DNA of 64,000 nucleotides from Chimonanthus salicifolius (lineage: Eukaryota > Streptophyta > Magnoliopsida > Laurales > Calycanthaceae): NCBI GenBank assembly GCA_013350335.1, contig CM023542.1, positions 8,356,025 to 8,420,024 of the forward strand. The letters are read 5' to 3'. The notes under the pieces were generated by a model, which saw only the letters and a list, made by a program, of their open reading frames with translations, was not told where the DNA came from and ran no database searches. Within the stretch, counting starts at the first letter, position 1, and each line of letters starts with the position of its first letter. Positions 32,701-43,351 of the stretch are shown here, in pieces. Both the position numbers and the translations under genes were made by a program.

Positions 32701-35571
32701 CAGTACAGTTTCCCATCCTTTCCTCTTCACTCTCCCAAATCCAAATAGATCCTTAATAAGAACATGAAATCCCTATTTTTTTTTAGCTTTGGATCTTCGC
32801 AGATTGGTATTGATGATTCTACTATTTCTCCAATTCTGAAGTCCCTAATGAATGGCATATGGTAGCCATGCTCCCTACTATGCTAAATTGGCACAATGAC
32901 TAAGAGGTAACCTTTAACAACTTCATATGGGAAGCCCAAACAATGCCTATAACCTAAGTTGCATGGGTATGGGTGCAAAGTGTGAATCTAATATGGGTGT
33001 GAGGTATCGGACTTGGCAAACCAAAAAATTAAGGCATGGTGACATGCCACCATACTTAAATAAATTTAAATTTAAATCTAAATTTATTTTAAATGAAAAG
33101 GTGGAAAATAACACTTATAGAAAATAATTTATTATTTTTGCTCTAAAAAATTAAGTGACAAGCATATCAATATTTTAATTGGGTTTTAAGAGGAGAAAGG
33201 TATTGTAATATTTTTATCATCGTGGAAAATAATGTTAAATAAATGGTAGAAGAGTCCATGAATTGTCGAAGTGGGCAAGAGAAATGTCAAACACCGGCGC
33301 ATCTCATATCTTGAAGAGTCCATGCAAAATAGCCTGTAACTAAAAGAAAATAGTGCCAAGGATATCATATAATGGATGAACAGGTGTCCATCCATCTCTA
33401 CATCATTGTTGGCATGCGAAACACATCTTTGAATACTTCAATGTTACATTGCCACTTGGTGGAGGGAATCAGTGGTTGAGCAACCTGCAACTCTCCAACC
33501 GTGCCGCTGCTTACTGAAGAAAAATAATTCGGGATAGTCACTCACCACTTAAATTATCATACTCATCCAGTGGGATGTATGCATCTTTAAGTATTATATC
33601 TTTTCACTGAATTTTATTAACGTTCAAGTGGAACTGACAAATCCATGAAACTTATTCTTTGCCCTTCCTGCGGAAATGAATACTAATCATTGTTTATGCT
33701 CGTACCAGTGGCTTTTGCGAGATTGTTATTCCCTACGGAGGCGAAGCTAGCCATGAAAATAGCACAAGCTGAGGCAACATCTGAATTTGCTGGGCTTTCT
33801 CCACCAAAAAGCACATCTGGGAACTTAAGGGAAGTTGATCTGAATGAAACACCTACAATGCGTAACAAAAGGCTCCGTTCAAGGACGGATGCTCTACTGA
33901 GAACAGGTATTTGAATTTATTATTGACTGACCAATGTTATAGCTTTAGATTCCAGTTTAGTAGTACTCCAAACATCCATAATGCAGGTGAGTATTACTAC
34001 CTATGATGTTGGTCGGTATATCACCTTACCATTTAGGAGAATGCTTACCTGATTGCCTAACTTGGCATGTCAGTTTTTCTAGCTGAATTCTGCAGTTGGA
34101 GTTGCGTGAAAATGGGTATGGTACTTCCAACTAGATTAAAGCATGTGCTTTGGATTATCAATTGTGCCAAAATATGCCCCCATTGCTCACTCCTAGCCCA
34201 TCCATACCAGGCAATGACATGACTCATTGAAATAAAGAATTTGATGCATCCATTTAATGGCCTTAAATTGGATATTTATTGGCTAGAAATGATAAATGGA
34301 ACTAATTTTTGTATATGGCTAATTCATAAACTCTGCCTAGCTTTGGTCTGGTGGGCCACAAAACTGCAATGTGTCACTCTAATTGCAGCAGTCTGCTTCC
34401 TAGGCTGACTTGTGCTAGCACTTCTCAAACATTGTAGAGGTAGATTGCTGCATAACAAATGATTATCTGATGAAAAAACAGTTGGTTTTGGTCCACTGGA
34501 TTTTTTTTTGCGAATACTTTATTTTAACCATCAGGTTTTTCCTCTAAGCAAAGGTAGATTTTCTTCAGTCAGAGAAGTAGTGAACTATGTTATTGCCGTT
34601 ATTGTTCTAGATCTTTTTGTTAATTTTTCTTTGATTATTTTCTCCTGAAAAAAAGAAAGAGAATTTGACTATCATCCCTTTCTGGTTATTATAATCTGCA
34701 AGCTAGCTGAGGTTGGGCTAGTTTAAGTGCTTAGATTAGATTGTTCTTGAATAAAAGAAACAGGGGAAATGACAAATTGACTTGGCAAAGGGAATAGTTT
34801 ATTTCATTTTGGTAGGGAAAAATAAGTTAACCCTCTAGGCTGAAATCATGCAGACATGCAGTGCCCTGGCAAGTGCCTGAATTATGAAACAACAAATTTG
34901 AATTTTTTACAGGAAATTCAAATCGTTACCAATCAAATATAACTTCTATTTTCCTAAATATCAGGCATAGGACCTAAAGTATCTATTGCTGAAACCAATT
35001 TCAATTCAGACATCACCCTTTTTTCAAAGAAACACATTCAAAAGGAGAAATGGTGCTATGGTTGGTGTTTATATGCCTAAAGGTTTTATATACATACATC
35101 TCCCCTAAGAGGCCACTAATCAAAGGAAATACGTGGTCCCCAAATTTTGTTGTATGAACCCGGCCACATTACATTGAGGCAAATGCTTGCCAACTAGCTG
35201 AATCAGTTCATATGACTTCAATGTAAACAATGGCTTCTACAGCTTCCTGCACTACTTTCTGAGTTGTTTTGGTCATGATTGCAGTGGAGTTGGGAAGGCG
35301 TTATTTCCCTCATTGCTCGCAAGTGCTTGATAAGTTCTTGGAAGATGATCTGCCTGACTTGTTCTATCTTGAGAAAGGTACTCCTGATGAGAAAAAGATC
35401 AAACGGTTGCGATTCTGTGAGTTGAAAACTGATGTCCAGAAGGCCTTCAGCAAAGACAAGGCTGTGTTTAGTGGCTCAGGGTTGTCATCTTCATCTTCTT
35501 CTCCGTTTAAGGATGAAATAAGATCATCTTTGTTGAAGGACGATAGGAGGTACAAAGTGATCAGGAAGTGA
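26763..35571 (+). CDS. NPR3/NPR4-type BTB-ankyrin salicylic-acid receptor, four exons, 594 aa
   Basis: Exons 26763-27311, 28765-29515, 33709-33906 and 35285-35571 join with GT-AG introns to an open frame of 594 codons, the normal size for the family. The start at 26763 (MADSVEPSSS) fits the NPR3/4 N-terminus; an in-frame ATG 21 bases upstream is possible. BTB/POZ spans about residues 55-175, with the zinc-type Cys/His cluster C146, C151, H153, C156. A helical linker and ankyrin repeats span about 260-370 (LHYAAAYCDSKVVAEVLE, GYTVLHIAAMRREP), and the NPR1/NIM1-like C-terminal domain about 375-560. VDLNETP at 476-482 is the repression motif described for NPR3/NPR4, and points to that clade and not NPR1. 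Known role: salicylic-acid binding and transcriptional co-repression with TGA factors in the nucleus, with CUL3 adaptor activity also proposed. No stop, frameshift or missing domain is seen. Confidence 0.95.
27312..28764 (+). other. NPR intron 1
   Basis: GT-AG intron of 1453 bp, phase 0. It holds three degenerate copies of a phrase around GGTTGAGTGGAAAAATTGAACTC, about 100-115 bp apart (27493, 27594, 27707), and a CA/CG dinucleotide repeat at 27973-28003. Small open frames inside have no family match. Confidence 0.85.
27973..28003. repeat. CA/CG dinucleotide microsatellite
   Basis: ACACACGCGCGCGCGCAC followed by further CA repeats, inside NPR intron 1. Confidence 0.9.
30302..30914 (-). mobile_element. 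5'-truncated LINE in NPR intron 2
   Basis: A poly(T) run on the plus strand (the LINE poly(A) tail) is followed by CATTCA and GGGTAAGTATTTCATTC, a phrase often seen before the tail of plant LINEs. The insert is flanked by a perfect 15-bp duplication, AAAATTGTCTCTTTT (30287-30301 and 30915-30929). A long duplication plus poly(A) and no LTR is the mark of target-primed reverse transcription. No RT domain remains. Confidence 0.8.
32239..32340. repeat. CA/CG/TA dinucleotide array
   Basis: About 100 bp of alternating purine-pyrimidine sequence (CACACGC, GCGCGCGC, CACACA, TATATA) in NPR intron 2. Such sequence can adopt Z-DNA; the short frames on both strands are not genes. Confidence 0.85.
33907..35284 (+). 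other. NPR intron 3
   Basis: GT-AG intron of 1378 bp, phase 1. No element or RNA gene recognised inside. Confidence 0.8.
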
Positions 35572-35920
35572 AGGTATAGTAGCTATATAACGCATTGTAT
35601 TTTAAGAACGTCTAGCCATGTCGAAAATTTTGCAGCTGTCCCCCCTTATGAAATTTGAAGAGGGCCAGAAAGTACTGGCTCCTTACAATGTAGAGGTCAC
35701 TTTACAAAGTTCTCTTCTTGATTTTCCAGATTATTGATTGGTGCAAGGGTCTTGCAGACACTTTGTGTAACTGTTTCCCAATAGAGAGCAATGACACGTG
35801 TTATCCCATAAAGATAGATGCATGAACTATGAAGAGTATTTATATAAATGTATTGTTTATGAGATACATAACATTTCTATAGGTGTTTGGTCTATACGAG
35901 AAGATGATGACAGATAGACC
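35572..35920 (+). other. NPR 3' UTR and flank
   Basis: AT-rich sequence after the NPR stop. No exact AATAAA; TTTATATAAATG at about 35840 may serve as an A/U-rich end signal. Confidence 0.4.
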
Positions 35921-35926
35921 AATCTA

Positions 35927-36095
35927 TTTTTTTTTTTTTTTTTTTAATTTACGTGTGGAAAACCACGGGAAATCCAGCGTAAAATCTCCACGGGTGATAC
36001 CGACTGTCCTTAGGGCACTAGGTGAGGTCATGGGGGCTTGAACTTGTCACCTTCCACTTTCTGAGGTGAGAGATTACCAGTTGAGCTATCTGTTT
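35927..36095 (-). mobile_element. tRNA-derived SINE, family 1, most complete copy
   Basis: Read on the minus strand: a tRNA-like head with a box A (ATAGCTCAACTGG) and box B (AAGTTCAAGCCC), a body (CTAAGGACAGT, GTATCACC, GTTTTCCACACGTAAATT) and a poly(A) tail (the T-tract from 35927). Box A and box B are the internal RNA polymerase III promoter inherited from a tRNA. Related copies are at 6893-7000 and 47858-48037. I could not define the target duplication. Confidence 0.82.
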
Positions 36096-37734
36096 ACTCT
36101 CATGAATTTTATTTGAAGCTTGTCATTAAACCCTCTCATAGTTCATTAGATTTTAACTTATTCCAAATGCAACCATGACAAAATGACAGCAGTTGTTGGA
36201 CTTGACCAATCACTTGCCCCTGTATTATTCTTTTGGATCGAAGTTCAACTCTATTCCCTTAGTTGTAGGCTTGTATTGGGCCAAACCCTCAAAAATGGTA
36301 CTGTACCATGTTGTAGGCATTATAATCAGGGCACAAGGCCTAGCCAAGGTGTGAAGGTGTCCTAGAGCACAAGGTGCAATCGTAGTCGTGTTACTAATTT
36401 AGATACTTAAAAAATTGTTATGTATATTCATTCCAAAGCACCAAAATGTATGGGGATGGGGATTCTAAGCATATTATGAAAATATGTATCCTGTATCTTT
36501 AGTGTGTATTAATTGGAGATTGTAACAAGTATTGCTAGCTAATAGTTAATATTAACTAGAGTATCAAGTTGTTATATGGATAACCTAAAAAAAAATATTG
36601 TAAATTTTTTTCTAAAAAATGAAGACCTTAATTAAGATGAGCATACCGTAGAGCTGAATGGTAATGTGTGCAGTTGTATTGTCAACCGAAATGAAAGCTC
36701 ATTTATTCTTGAGAAAATAGAGGGAATGAAATGGAATAGAATAGATGAATTCGGGTCTGCCCAAGCACTGCTCTTGAAACCAGGGGTCAAAAATTTGCCC
36801 CACCGATATGTATCCTCTCTCTTCTTCTTTTTTTAATATTTTTATTTTGTAAATAATACAGAAAATACGAAAAATATTTAGGATGAGCATTTTTTTTTTT
36901 TTTAATTAACGATCACTTTTATAGAGTTTTAGACTCTTGAAAGTCAATATTCTGATAAGTCTTAGAATTTTGAAAAATATTTTAAAACTTTGAAAAATGT
37001 TTAAAATTCTTATAAAGGAAATCAATATAAGAAAATAATGTTAAGTAGTTGTTAACCTCATCTTCTCAATATCCTCTAATGACATGTATCTATTACTTCA
37101 TGATTTTTTTTGAATTTTGTGAAAATATACACAAAGATCCTAAAAACCCTATTGATCACATTTAAGGCTCTTCTTTTAATTGTATAAATATTTTTATTTC
37201 ATTTCATTTTTTTCAATAAGAAACTCGAAAATAGAAAGTTTCTTAAAATTTTCGGCTTGTGAAATCAACAGACGCCTTACAAACTATGTAAATGACATTA
37301 ACAAATCTCTACCAAATTCCACGAGCACTGAACATTATCTCATTAAATTATTTTCACAAAAATTCAAAATTTGAGATTATCTTAGAGTTGAGACCGAAAA
37401 CATAAATGAAATAACTTAAAATGGTCAAAATTGATGAAAATAACTCTAAAATTGAATAACTTGCTTTTAAATTTTTTTCAATTAAAAAATATTAGTAAAA
37501 ATAACTCGCTCGGTCATAATCGATTTAAAAAAAAATTCAGTATCAACTGATAATACAGCTCGGATAGGTGATTTATAACTGGCCGAAATGCAATGGCACG
37601 TATCAATAGATAACTTATACCATGCTTAAAACCAAGTATATTTGAAGATACCAAACACACATCAGTATTGTTTGAAAACTCGAAATGACCCAGTTCTGCT
37701 CAGCAGGAAATCATTAATGAAGTATAGTCTGCTG
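36096..37734. other. AT-rich non-coding DNA
   Basis: Nothing coding recognised. An interrupted T-tract lies at about 36890-36903. The last five bases (AGTTT) belong to the target site of the next element. Confidence 0.4.
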
Positions 37735-37739
37735 AGTTT

Positions 37740-38791
37740 TGATGCAGCGGGTAGGGTCGGATGTGGATAATTTGGGACGGGTTCAATTTAAATGGGTGAA
37801 ACTGGAAATTAAATGGGTCAATGGGTAAATATAGAATGGATTTAATAGAAATAGTTGGGTTAAATGGGCATTAAATGATGGGTTGAAAGATTAATTAAAG
37901 GGGAATGGAAGGGACGTTGGTTCAATGGTTATGAATGGGTTTTAACATACGGTGGTAGATGATTGGTTAATGAAGGTCCTAAGCTAGTGAGATTAATAAG
38001 GGTCGGTGGGATTGAGAAATGTTAAAGAGATGGTAACAGGATGGGCTGTATGGGTTTGAAGTTAGGCTTGAGGGCTGTGTGGTTGTTTGGGTTGGACGAT
38101 GGAAGGCAATGGGAAAGATATAATGGGCGTTCTTGATGCTGGAAATAGGGGTACGATCAGAGACGATGGTGATAAAGACCGGCAAGGCAGTGGAGAGTGG
38201 ACAGATCTGGCTTGGCAGGGCGGTGGCGACAAGGGCAGATCTGGCGTTGTAGCAGTGGTGATCAGGCTGGTTGTAGAGAGCATGAAGTAGGACAGCAGAG
38301 GCACAGTAGAGCAACTGGCTGTACCCAACGTCCGCCGGCCTGGCGTGTCCCAACCGTCTGCTTGCAGGCAGAGGAGAGGAAGAAGATAACTCCGGGAAAA
38401 CGCTTTCAAACACCCTTGAAGCAAAGAACCCACAGAGGTAAAGAAGATTCCGTCGATTACCGTCAGATGGGGAAGAAGAGAAGCCGGAATCCACCGGGAG
38501 AAGAAGATAACGGGAAAAAACCCAATTAATTCATATTTATCAATAATATGTCAATTACAATGTTAGAGAGGGATTTTTATAAAAACTCAAAACTAAAAAT
38601 AGCAATAAAAATAAAAACGAAAATAAAAGAAATAGTATCCTAAAAGAAATAGAATTCTAAGCAAATCTAATCTTATAAATAAAGCAATGAAAATAAATAA
38701 AAATAGAAATTTATCAGATTTCTTCGATTCTTGGTCAAGTTTCCAATTCGGACGAGATTCTAATTTTCGGGTCGATACCCATGCTACATCA
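37740..38791 (-). mobile_element. Solo LTR (1052 bp) with perfect target duplication
   Basis: It starts TGATGCAGC and ends GCTACATCA, a TG...CA pair with short inverted ends. It is flanked by AGTTT on both sides (37735-37739 and 38792-38796). A TATA-like TTATAAAAATCC on the minus strand (about 38575-38590) puts transcription on that strand. The long minus-strand open frame 37979-38494 inside has low-complexity Ser/Pro-rich content and no family match. No internal retrotransposon domains adjoin it. The superfamily is not determined; a copia type is possible. Confidence 0.8.
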
Positions 38792-38920
38792 AGTTTACTC
38801 AATTAAAATGAGTCAATTGATTTCAATTTTCATTTTTGATAAGTTCAAGCAGAGGGGGATAACTATACAGGTAACTGACCTATTCAACCCATTGCCAATT
38901 TTCTATTGCTTTATTATTAG

Positions 38921-39922
38921 GGTGACCGACACGGGAATTTTCTCCCAGCAAACACGAGTTTTTAATTTTTTATTGAAAATTACCATTTTGCCTTTCTACA
39001 CCATCTGAAAGTGAGTTAAGAACATTTTTTCTTCATTCAGACTATTATTCATGCCTAAATTCTATTCGTGCTACATTAATGCACATTGCATTAGTTAAAA
39101 AAAAACTACATAATTTCTATAGTTTTGAATAATAAAATCTCCTTTAAAACTTTAAAATTATTTTTTAAGCACTGTATATTTCGAAAATTTCTCAAATTGA
39201 ATATCTGGACTAATTACGATAATCTGATAAAAATACTTTAAGACTTCAAGGTCTTTTTACATTCTCAAATATTTAAAACACAGTATTTTACAAATAACGG
39301 TATCTCTTGTGTCGAAAATACACTTCTGGAAGTCCAAACGACAAACCGTAAAACGCGTTGAATTCTAAATTCAAAACTGAACAAATATATGAAATTTGAA
39401 AATTTAGATCTTTCAAATGATTGTTCACTGATTCTCCGACTGAGGTGTTAAAGGTCACCTATTTTGGTAAACAATCATTTGAAAGATCGAAGTTTTCAAA
39501 TTTCACATATTGGTTCAGTTTTGAATTTGGAGTTCAACGGTTTCTACGGCTTATCGTTTGGACTTCTAAAAGTGTGTTTTCGGCACAGTCGAGGGATACC
39601 CTTACTTATAAAATACTGTGTTTTAAGCATTTGTGAGTATCAAGAGACCTTAAAGTCTTAAAACATTTTTATCAGGTTATCGTAATTAGTCCGAATATTC
39701 AATTTGAGAAATTTTAGAAATACATAGTACTTTAAAAATATCTTTAAAGTTTTAAAGAAGTGTTAATGCACTATGCGTAGCATGTAGACTGTACGCCGAA
39801 TGATGGTATGAACGATGGAAAAATATTCTTAACTCACATCCGGTGCAAAAGTGAAAAGACAAGATCGTAATTTTCAGTAAAAATTTAAAAACCAGCAAAA
39901 ATTCCGTCTCTAAATGTCTACC
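38921..39922. mobile_element. Foldback element, two arms of about 450-500 bp
   Basis: The left arm (38921 to about 39425) is the inverted complement of the right arm (about 39468-39922), with a loop of only about 40 bp. Example pairs are TCTCAAATTGAATAT with its inverted partner near 39700, and GATCTTTCAAATGATTGTT at the arm tips. The outer arms contain AGTTAAGAA.ATTTTT and TTCATGC.TAAATTCTA, as do the TIRs of the MULE at 50913-60236, so a TIR-only MULE derivative is likely. Flanks TTATTATTA and TTATTAGTT match only partly. Confidence 0.78.
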
Positions 39923-39967
39923 TTATTAGTTATTATTATTACCATTATCATTATTATATTATATATT

Positions 39968-40823
39968 CAGGGCCGTTTAGAAACAAGTTGAGGCCTAAGA
40001 CAAATAATTTAAATGAGGCCTTCTTGAATTTCATGCATAAATTCCATTCATTCGGACAGTCAGATATGCATAGTGCATTAGTTAAAAAAAACTATATAAT
40101 TCCTATAGTTTTGAATAATAAAATCACCTTTAAAATTTTAAAATTATTTTTTAAGCACTATGTATTTCCAAAATTTCTCAAATTGAAAATCCGGACTAAT
40201 TACGATAACCTGATAAAAATACTTTAAGACTTTAAGGTCTTTTGATACTTCCAAATATTTAAAACACAGTATGTTACAAATAAAGGGTATTCCTCGGCTG
40301 TGCCGAAAATAAACTTCCGAAAGTCCAAACGACTAACTGTGAAACCCGTTGAACTCCAAATTCAAAACTAAACAAATATATGAAATTTGAAAACTTAGAT
40401 CTTTTAAATGATTGTTTAATTGGATTTTTTTTGTTTTGAAGAAGAGACAGGATTTGGGATGGGAAAAGATCACATATTTTTTGTAAATAATCATTTGAAA
40501 GATTTAACATTTTAAATATCACATATTTGTTCAGCTTTAAATTTGGAGTTCAACGATTTTTACGGTTTGTTGTTTGGACTTTCAGAAGTGTGTTTTGACA
40601 CAGCTGAGGGATACCCTTATTTGTAAAAAATTGTGTTTTAAGTATTTGCGAGTGCCAAAAAAATTTAAAGTCTTAAAGTATTTTTATCAAGTTGTCGTGA
40701 TTAGTCCGAATATTTAATTTGAGAAATTTTAGAAATACACAATGTCCCACGGCGAGAGGGGCCTTCATTCATTCGGGGGCCTAAGGCGACCGCCTTTCTT
40801 AACTAATGGTCAAGACGGCCCTG
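39968..40823. mobile_element. hAT-type non-autonomous element carrying a foldback
   Basis: It starts CAGGGCCGT and ends ACGGCCCTG, and is flanked by a perfect 8-bp duplication TATATATT (39960-39967 and 40824-40831). These are hAT hallmarks. The interior, about 40070-40742, is a second inverted repeat of the same family as the foldback at 38921-39922, with a loop at about 40417-40483 and a shortened right arm. No transposase is present. Confidence 0.85.
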
Positions 40824-41017
40824 TATATATTTCAAAAGAGCTGCCAGCCTTAAAAAGGTTGGGCTTCAGCTGTCATTATTTTGTATTATTTTGGAAGAAA
40901 GGCAACCCACAAAACATGCAAGCAATCCCATTTGTGGCGTAGAGGTGTTAACTGGTCAATCTAACCCAACTCAAATTGAATTTTTGTCAGAAGTATCTGT
41001 CCTCCTGGTCTGTAATA

Positions 41018-43343
41018 CAGGGGTCAAAATATCGGCTGATACTGTTCGTATCGGCCGATATAATTTGAATTTTCAACCACCGAATTATACGTATCAACCG
41101 TACAAAAAAAATTCGGCCGATATGGCCGAATTTTTGACCGAATTATCGGTCATCATATCGGCTGAATTTTAAAAATTCGATTTTCTAAATTTTTTTTAAA
41201 AAAAAGTTTTTTTAAATAAATATTTTCCGAGATGACCGATATATCGGTCCAAATCTTGGCCGAATCGGCCGTTTTTTCGAAAGAAAACAGCAAAACACGG
41301 GCCGGGGCTCAACTCAAATCCGGCGATATTTTTCCGATATATCAGACGATATCTCATATCCGATATATCGGGCGAGATCTCGGACGAGATCTCACCTATC
41401 AACCAATTTCTCCCCATCAAATCTCTGTGTACGGCGGACTGCAGGATTCGGGTGGTCCGGCATGCGTGAATATTTTATTATTTTTTTTAAATCTGAAAAA
41501 TCGACCCGGTCCAATTTTTTCTATAAATACCATTCACCTACTTCTCAAATTTCACACCTTATTTTCAAGGACAAAACCAGATTTTACTATTTCTCTTCCA
41601 AAAAAATTTCACTCTTCATTACTTGATTTAACTAAGTTCTAAACGGCTCAGATTTTGTTGAAACCGAACGATCCAGACCCTTCAAAGGTTTCTTCATTTA
41701 TAGATCTACTGATCTTGTAAGTTATGTAATTTATTTAGATCTATCTGTATTTTATTTTAATTTTTGTAGCAAAAAATAACATAAAAGTGTTATAAAAAGT
41801 TAAAAAATGCTTGAAGTTAAATAAGATATGTAGTAAATAAAAGCTTTATATAGGCATTATAATTTTTTTCCATCTGAATGTATCTGTAGTTATTTTTTGT
41901 GTACTTTGTTAGTTACTATTTTTTTCATTTATTTATTCCTTTTTGTTAACTATTTCAACATTAAATAGCATAAATGAAAAAAAAAAAGTTAGAAAATGAT
42001 AATACCTATAAAATAATAGATGAACATTTTTCATTTGCTCTTAGTTACTGTTACTAACATGTCAAAATTTACAGCAACATTTTTTACATTCACTTACTCT
42101 TTATTTTAATTATTTCATCATTAACTATGGATTATGACATATAAATGTTAGTAAATGGTAAAACCTATAAAATAATACATGAAATTTTTTTATTTGCAGT
42201 TATTTACTGTATATTAACTTCTTTTACAGGGATGAAATTTTTTCCTTTTATTTTCTTTCTTTTTGTAATTATTTCATTATTATCTATGGACTATGATATA
42301 TAAATGTTAGAAAATGGTAAAACCTATAAATTAAGACATGAATTTATTTTATTTGCTGTTATTTAATGTATACTAACGTCTTTTACAGGGATGAAATTTT
42401 TCCTTTTATTTACTTTCCTTTTGTAATTATTTCATCATTAACTATGGATTATGACATATAAATGTTAGTAAATGGTAAAACCTATAAAATAATAAATGAA
42501 ATTTTTTAGTTGCTGTTATTTACTGTATACTAACTTCTTTTACAGGGATGCAATTTTTTCTTTTTATTTTCTTTCTTTTTGTAATTATTTCAATATTATT
42601 TATGGACTATGACACATAAATGTTAGAAAATGGTAAAACCTATAAAATAATACATGAAATTTTTTTATTTGCTGTTATTTAATGTATACTAACTTCTTTT
42701 ACAGTGATACAATTTTTTCCTTTTATTTTCTGTCGTTTTCTAATTATTTCATCATTAACTATGGATTATTTCATCCTTTTAGATCTTGAAAGTTTCTTGA
42801 TTTAGTTAATTTTTAAAAAAGTTTCAGTTAATGATTTAAATGGAATTTATTATAATTAAAAATGTATGACATTTGTGTGGTTATCAGTTCAAGTAATTAG
42901 GGCCCCATTAGTTTCATTTTCTAATATTTTTCTACATTATTATGTAATTTTCAATCATTTTATTATTTATTTATTTTTATTTTTATAATTTCATAACTTA
43001 AAATAACACTCATTGACTAAGAAAATAAATTATGAAATTATTTCTACAAATTTTCCTTATTTATATCCTTTTCCTTTTAATTTTCACCATTTTATTACTA
43101 TTTATATAATTTCCCGCTATTGTAACTTCAAAAACATATTACAAGATGTAAATGTCTGATATTTTATGAAAAAATTACATATTCAATAAGCTCATAATTA
43201 TCTGCATTTACTGTAATTTTTTTGAAATTTTTTTTTTTTAAAAAAAAAGGGCAGGAGAGAGAAAAGGTTATCGGCCGAACCGATATATTGGCCGATATGA
43301 AAAATAGGCCGGGATATCGACCCGGCCGATTTTTCTACCCCTG
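41018..43343. mobile_element. hAT-type non-autonomous element (2.3 kb) with CGGCCGATAT words
   Basis: Ends CAGGGGTCAAAATATCGGC and the complement of GCCGATTTTTCTACCCCTG are inverted. A perfect 8-bp duplication CTGTAATA flanks it (41010-41017 and 43344-43351). Both subterminal zones are packed with CGGCCGATAT and related words (41025-41400 and 43260-43335), as hAT transposase-binding regions often are. The centre is AT-rich and contains a 158-bp tandem array. No transposase reading frame is seen. Confidence 0.88.
41930..42780. repeat. Tandem array, unit about 158 bp, four to five copies
   Basis: The phrase TTTTACAGGGATGAAATTTT recurs at intervals of 155-159 bp (about 42071, 42226, 42385, 42542, 42701), each followed by TAATTATTTCATCATTAACTATGG and AATGTTAGAAAATGGTAAAACC-like text (interrupted here). 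The first and last copies are more diverged. The array lies wholly inside the hAT element. Confidence 0.85.
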
Positions 43344-43351
43344 CTGTAATA

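Larger units (their letters stand above)
29516..33708 (+). other. NPR intron 2 (4.2 kb)
   Basis: Large GT-AG intron; the codon is split after its first base (phase 1). It contains a 5'-truncated LINE (30302-30914), a patch of GGGTC/GACCC words (about 31680-31820), a CA/CG/TA dinucleotide array (32239-32340) and otherwise AT-rich DNA. The introns sit at positions usual for NPR genes, but this one has been enlarged by repeats. Confidence 0.85.

Noticed and set aside
37979..38529. 171-codon minus-strand frame and overlapping plus-strand frames
   Set aside because: They lie inside the solo LTR, are low-complexity, and have no family match.
41930..42780. CRISPR-like array
   Set aside because: Units of 158 bp without the short-repeat and spacer pattern, in a plant genome; it is an ordinary tandem repeat.
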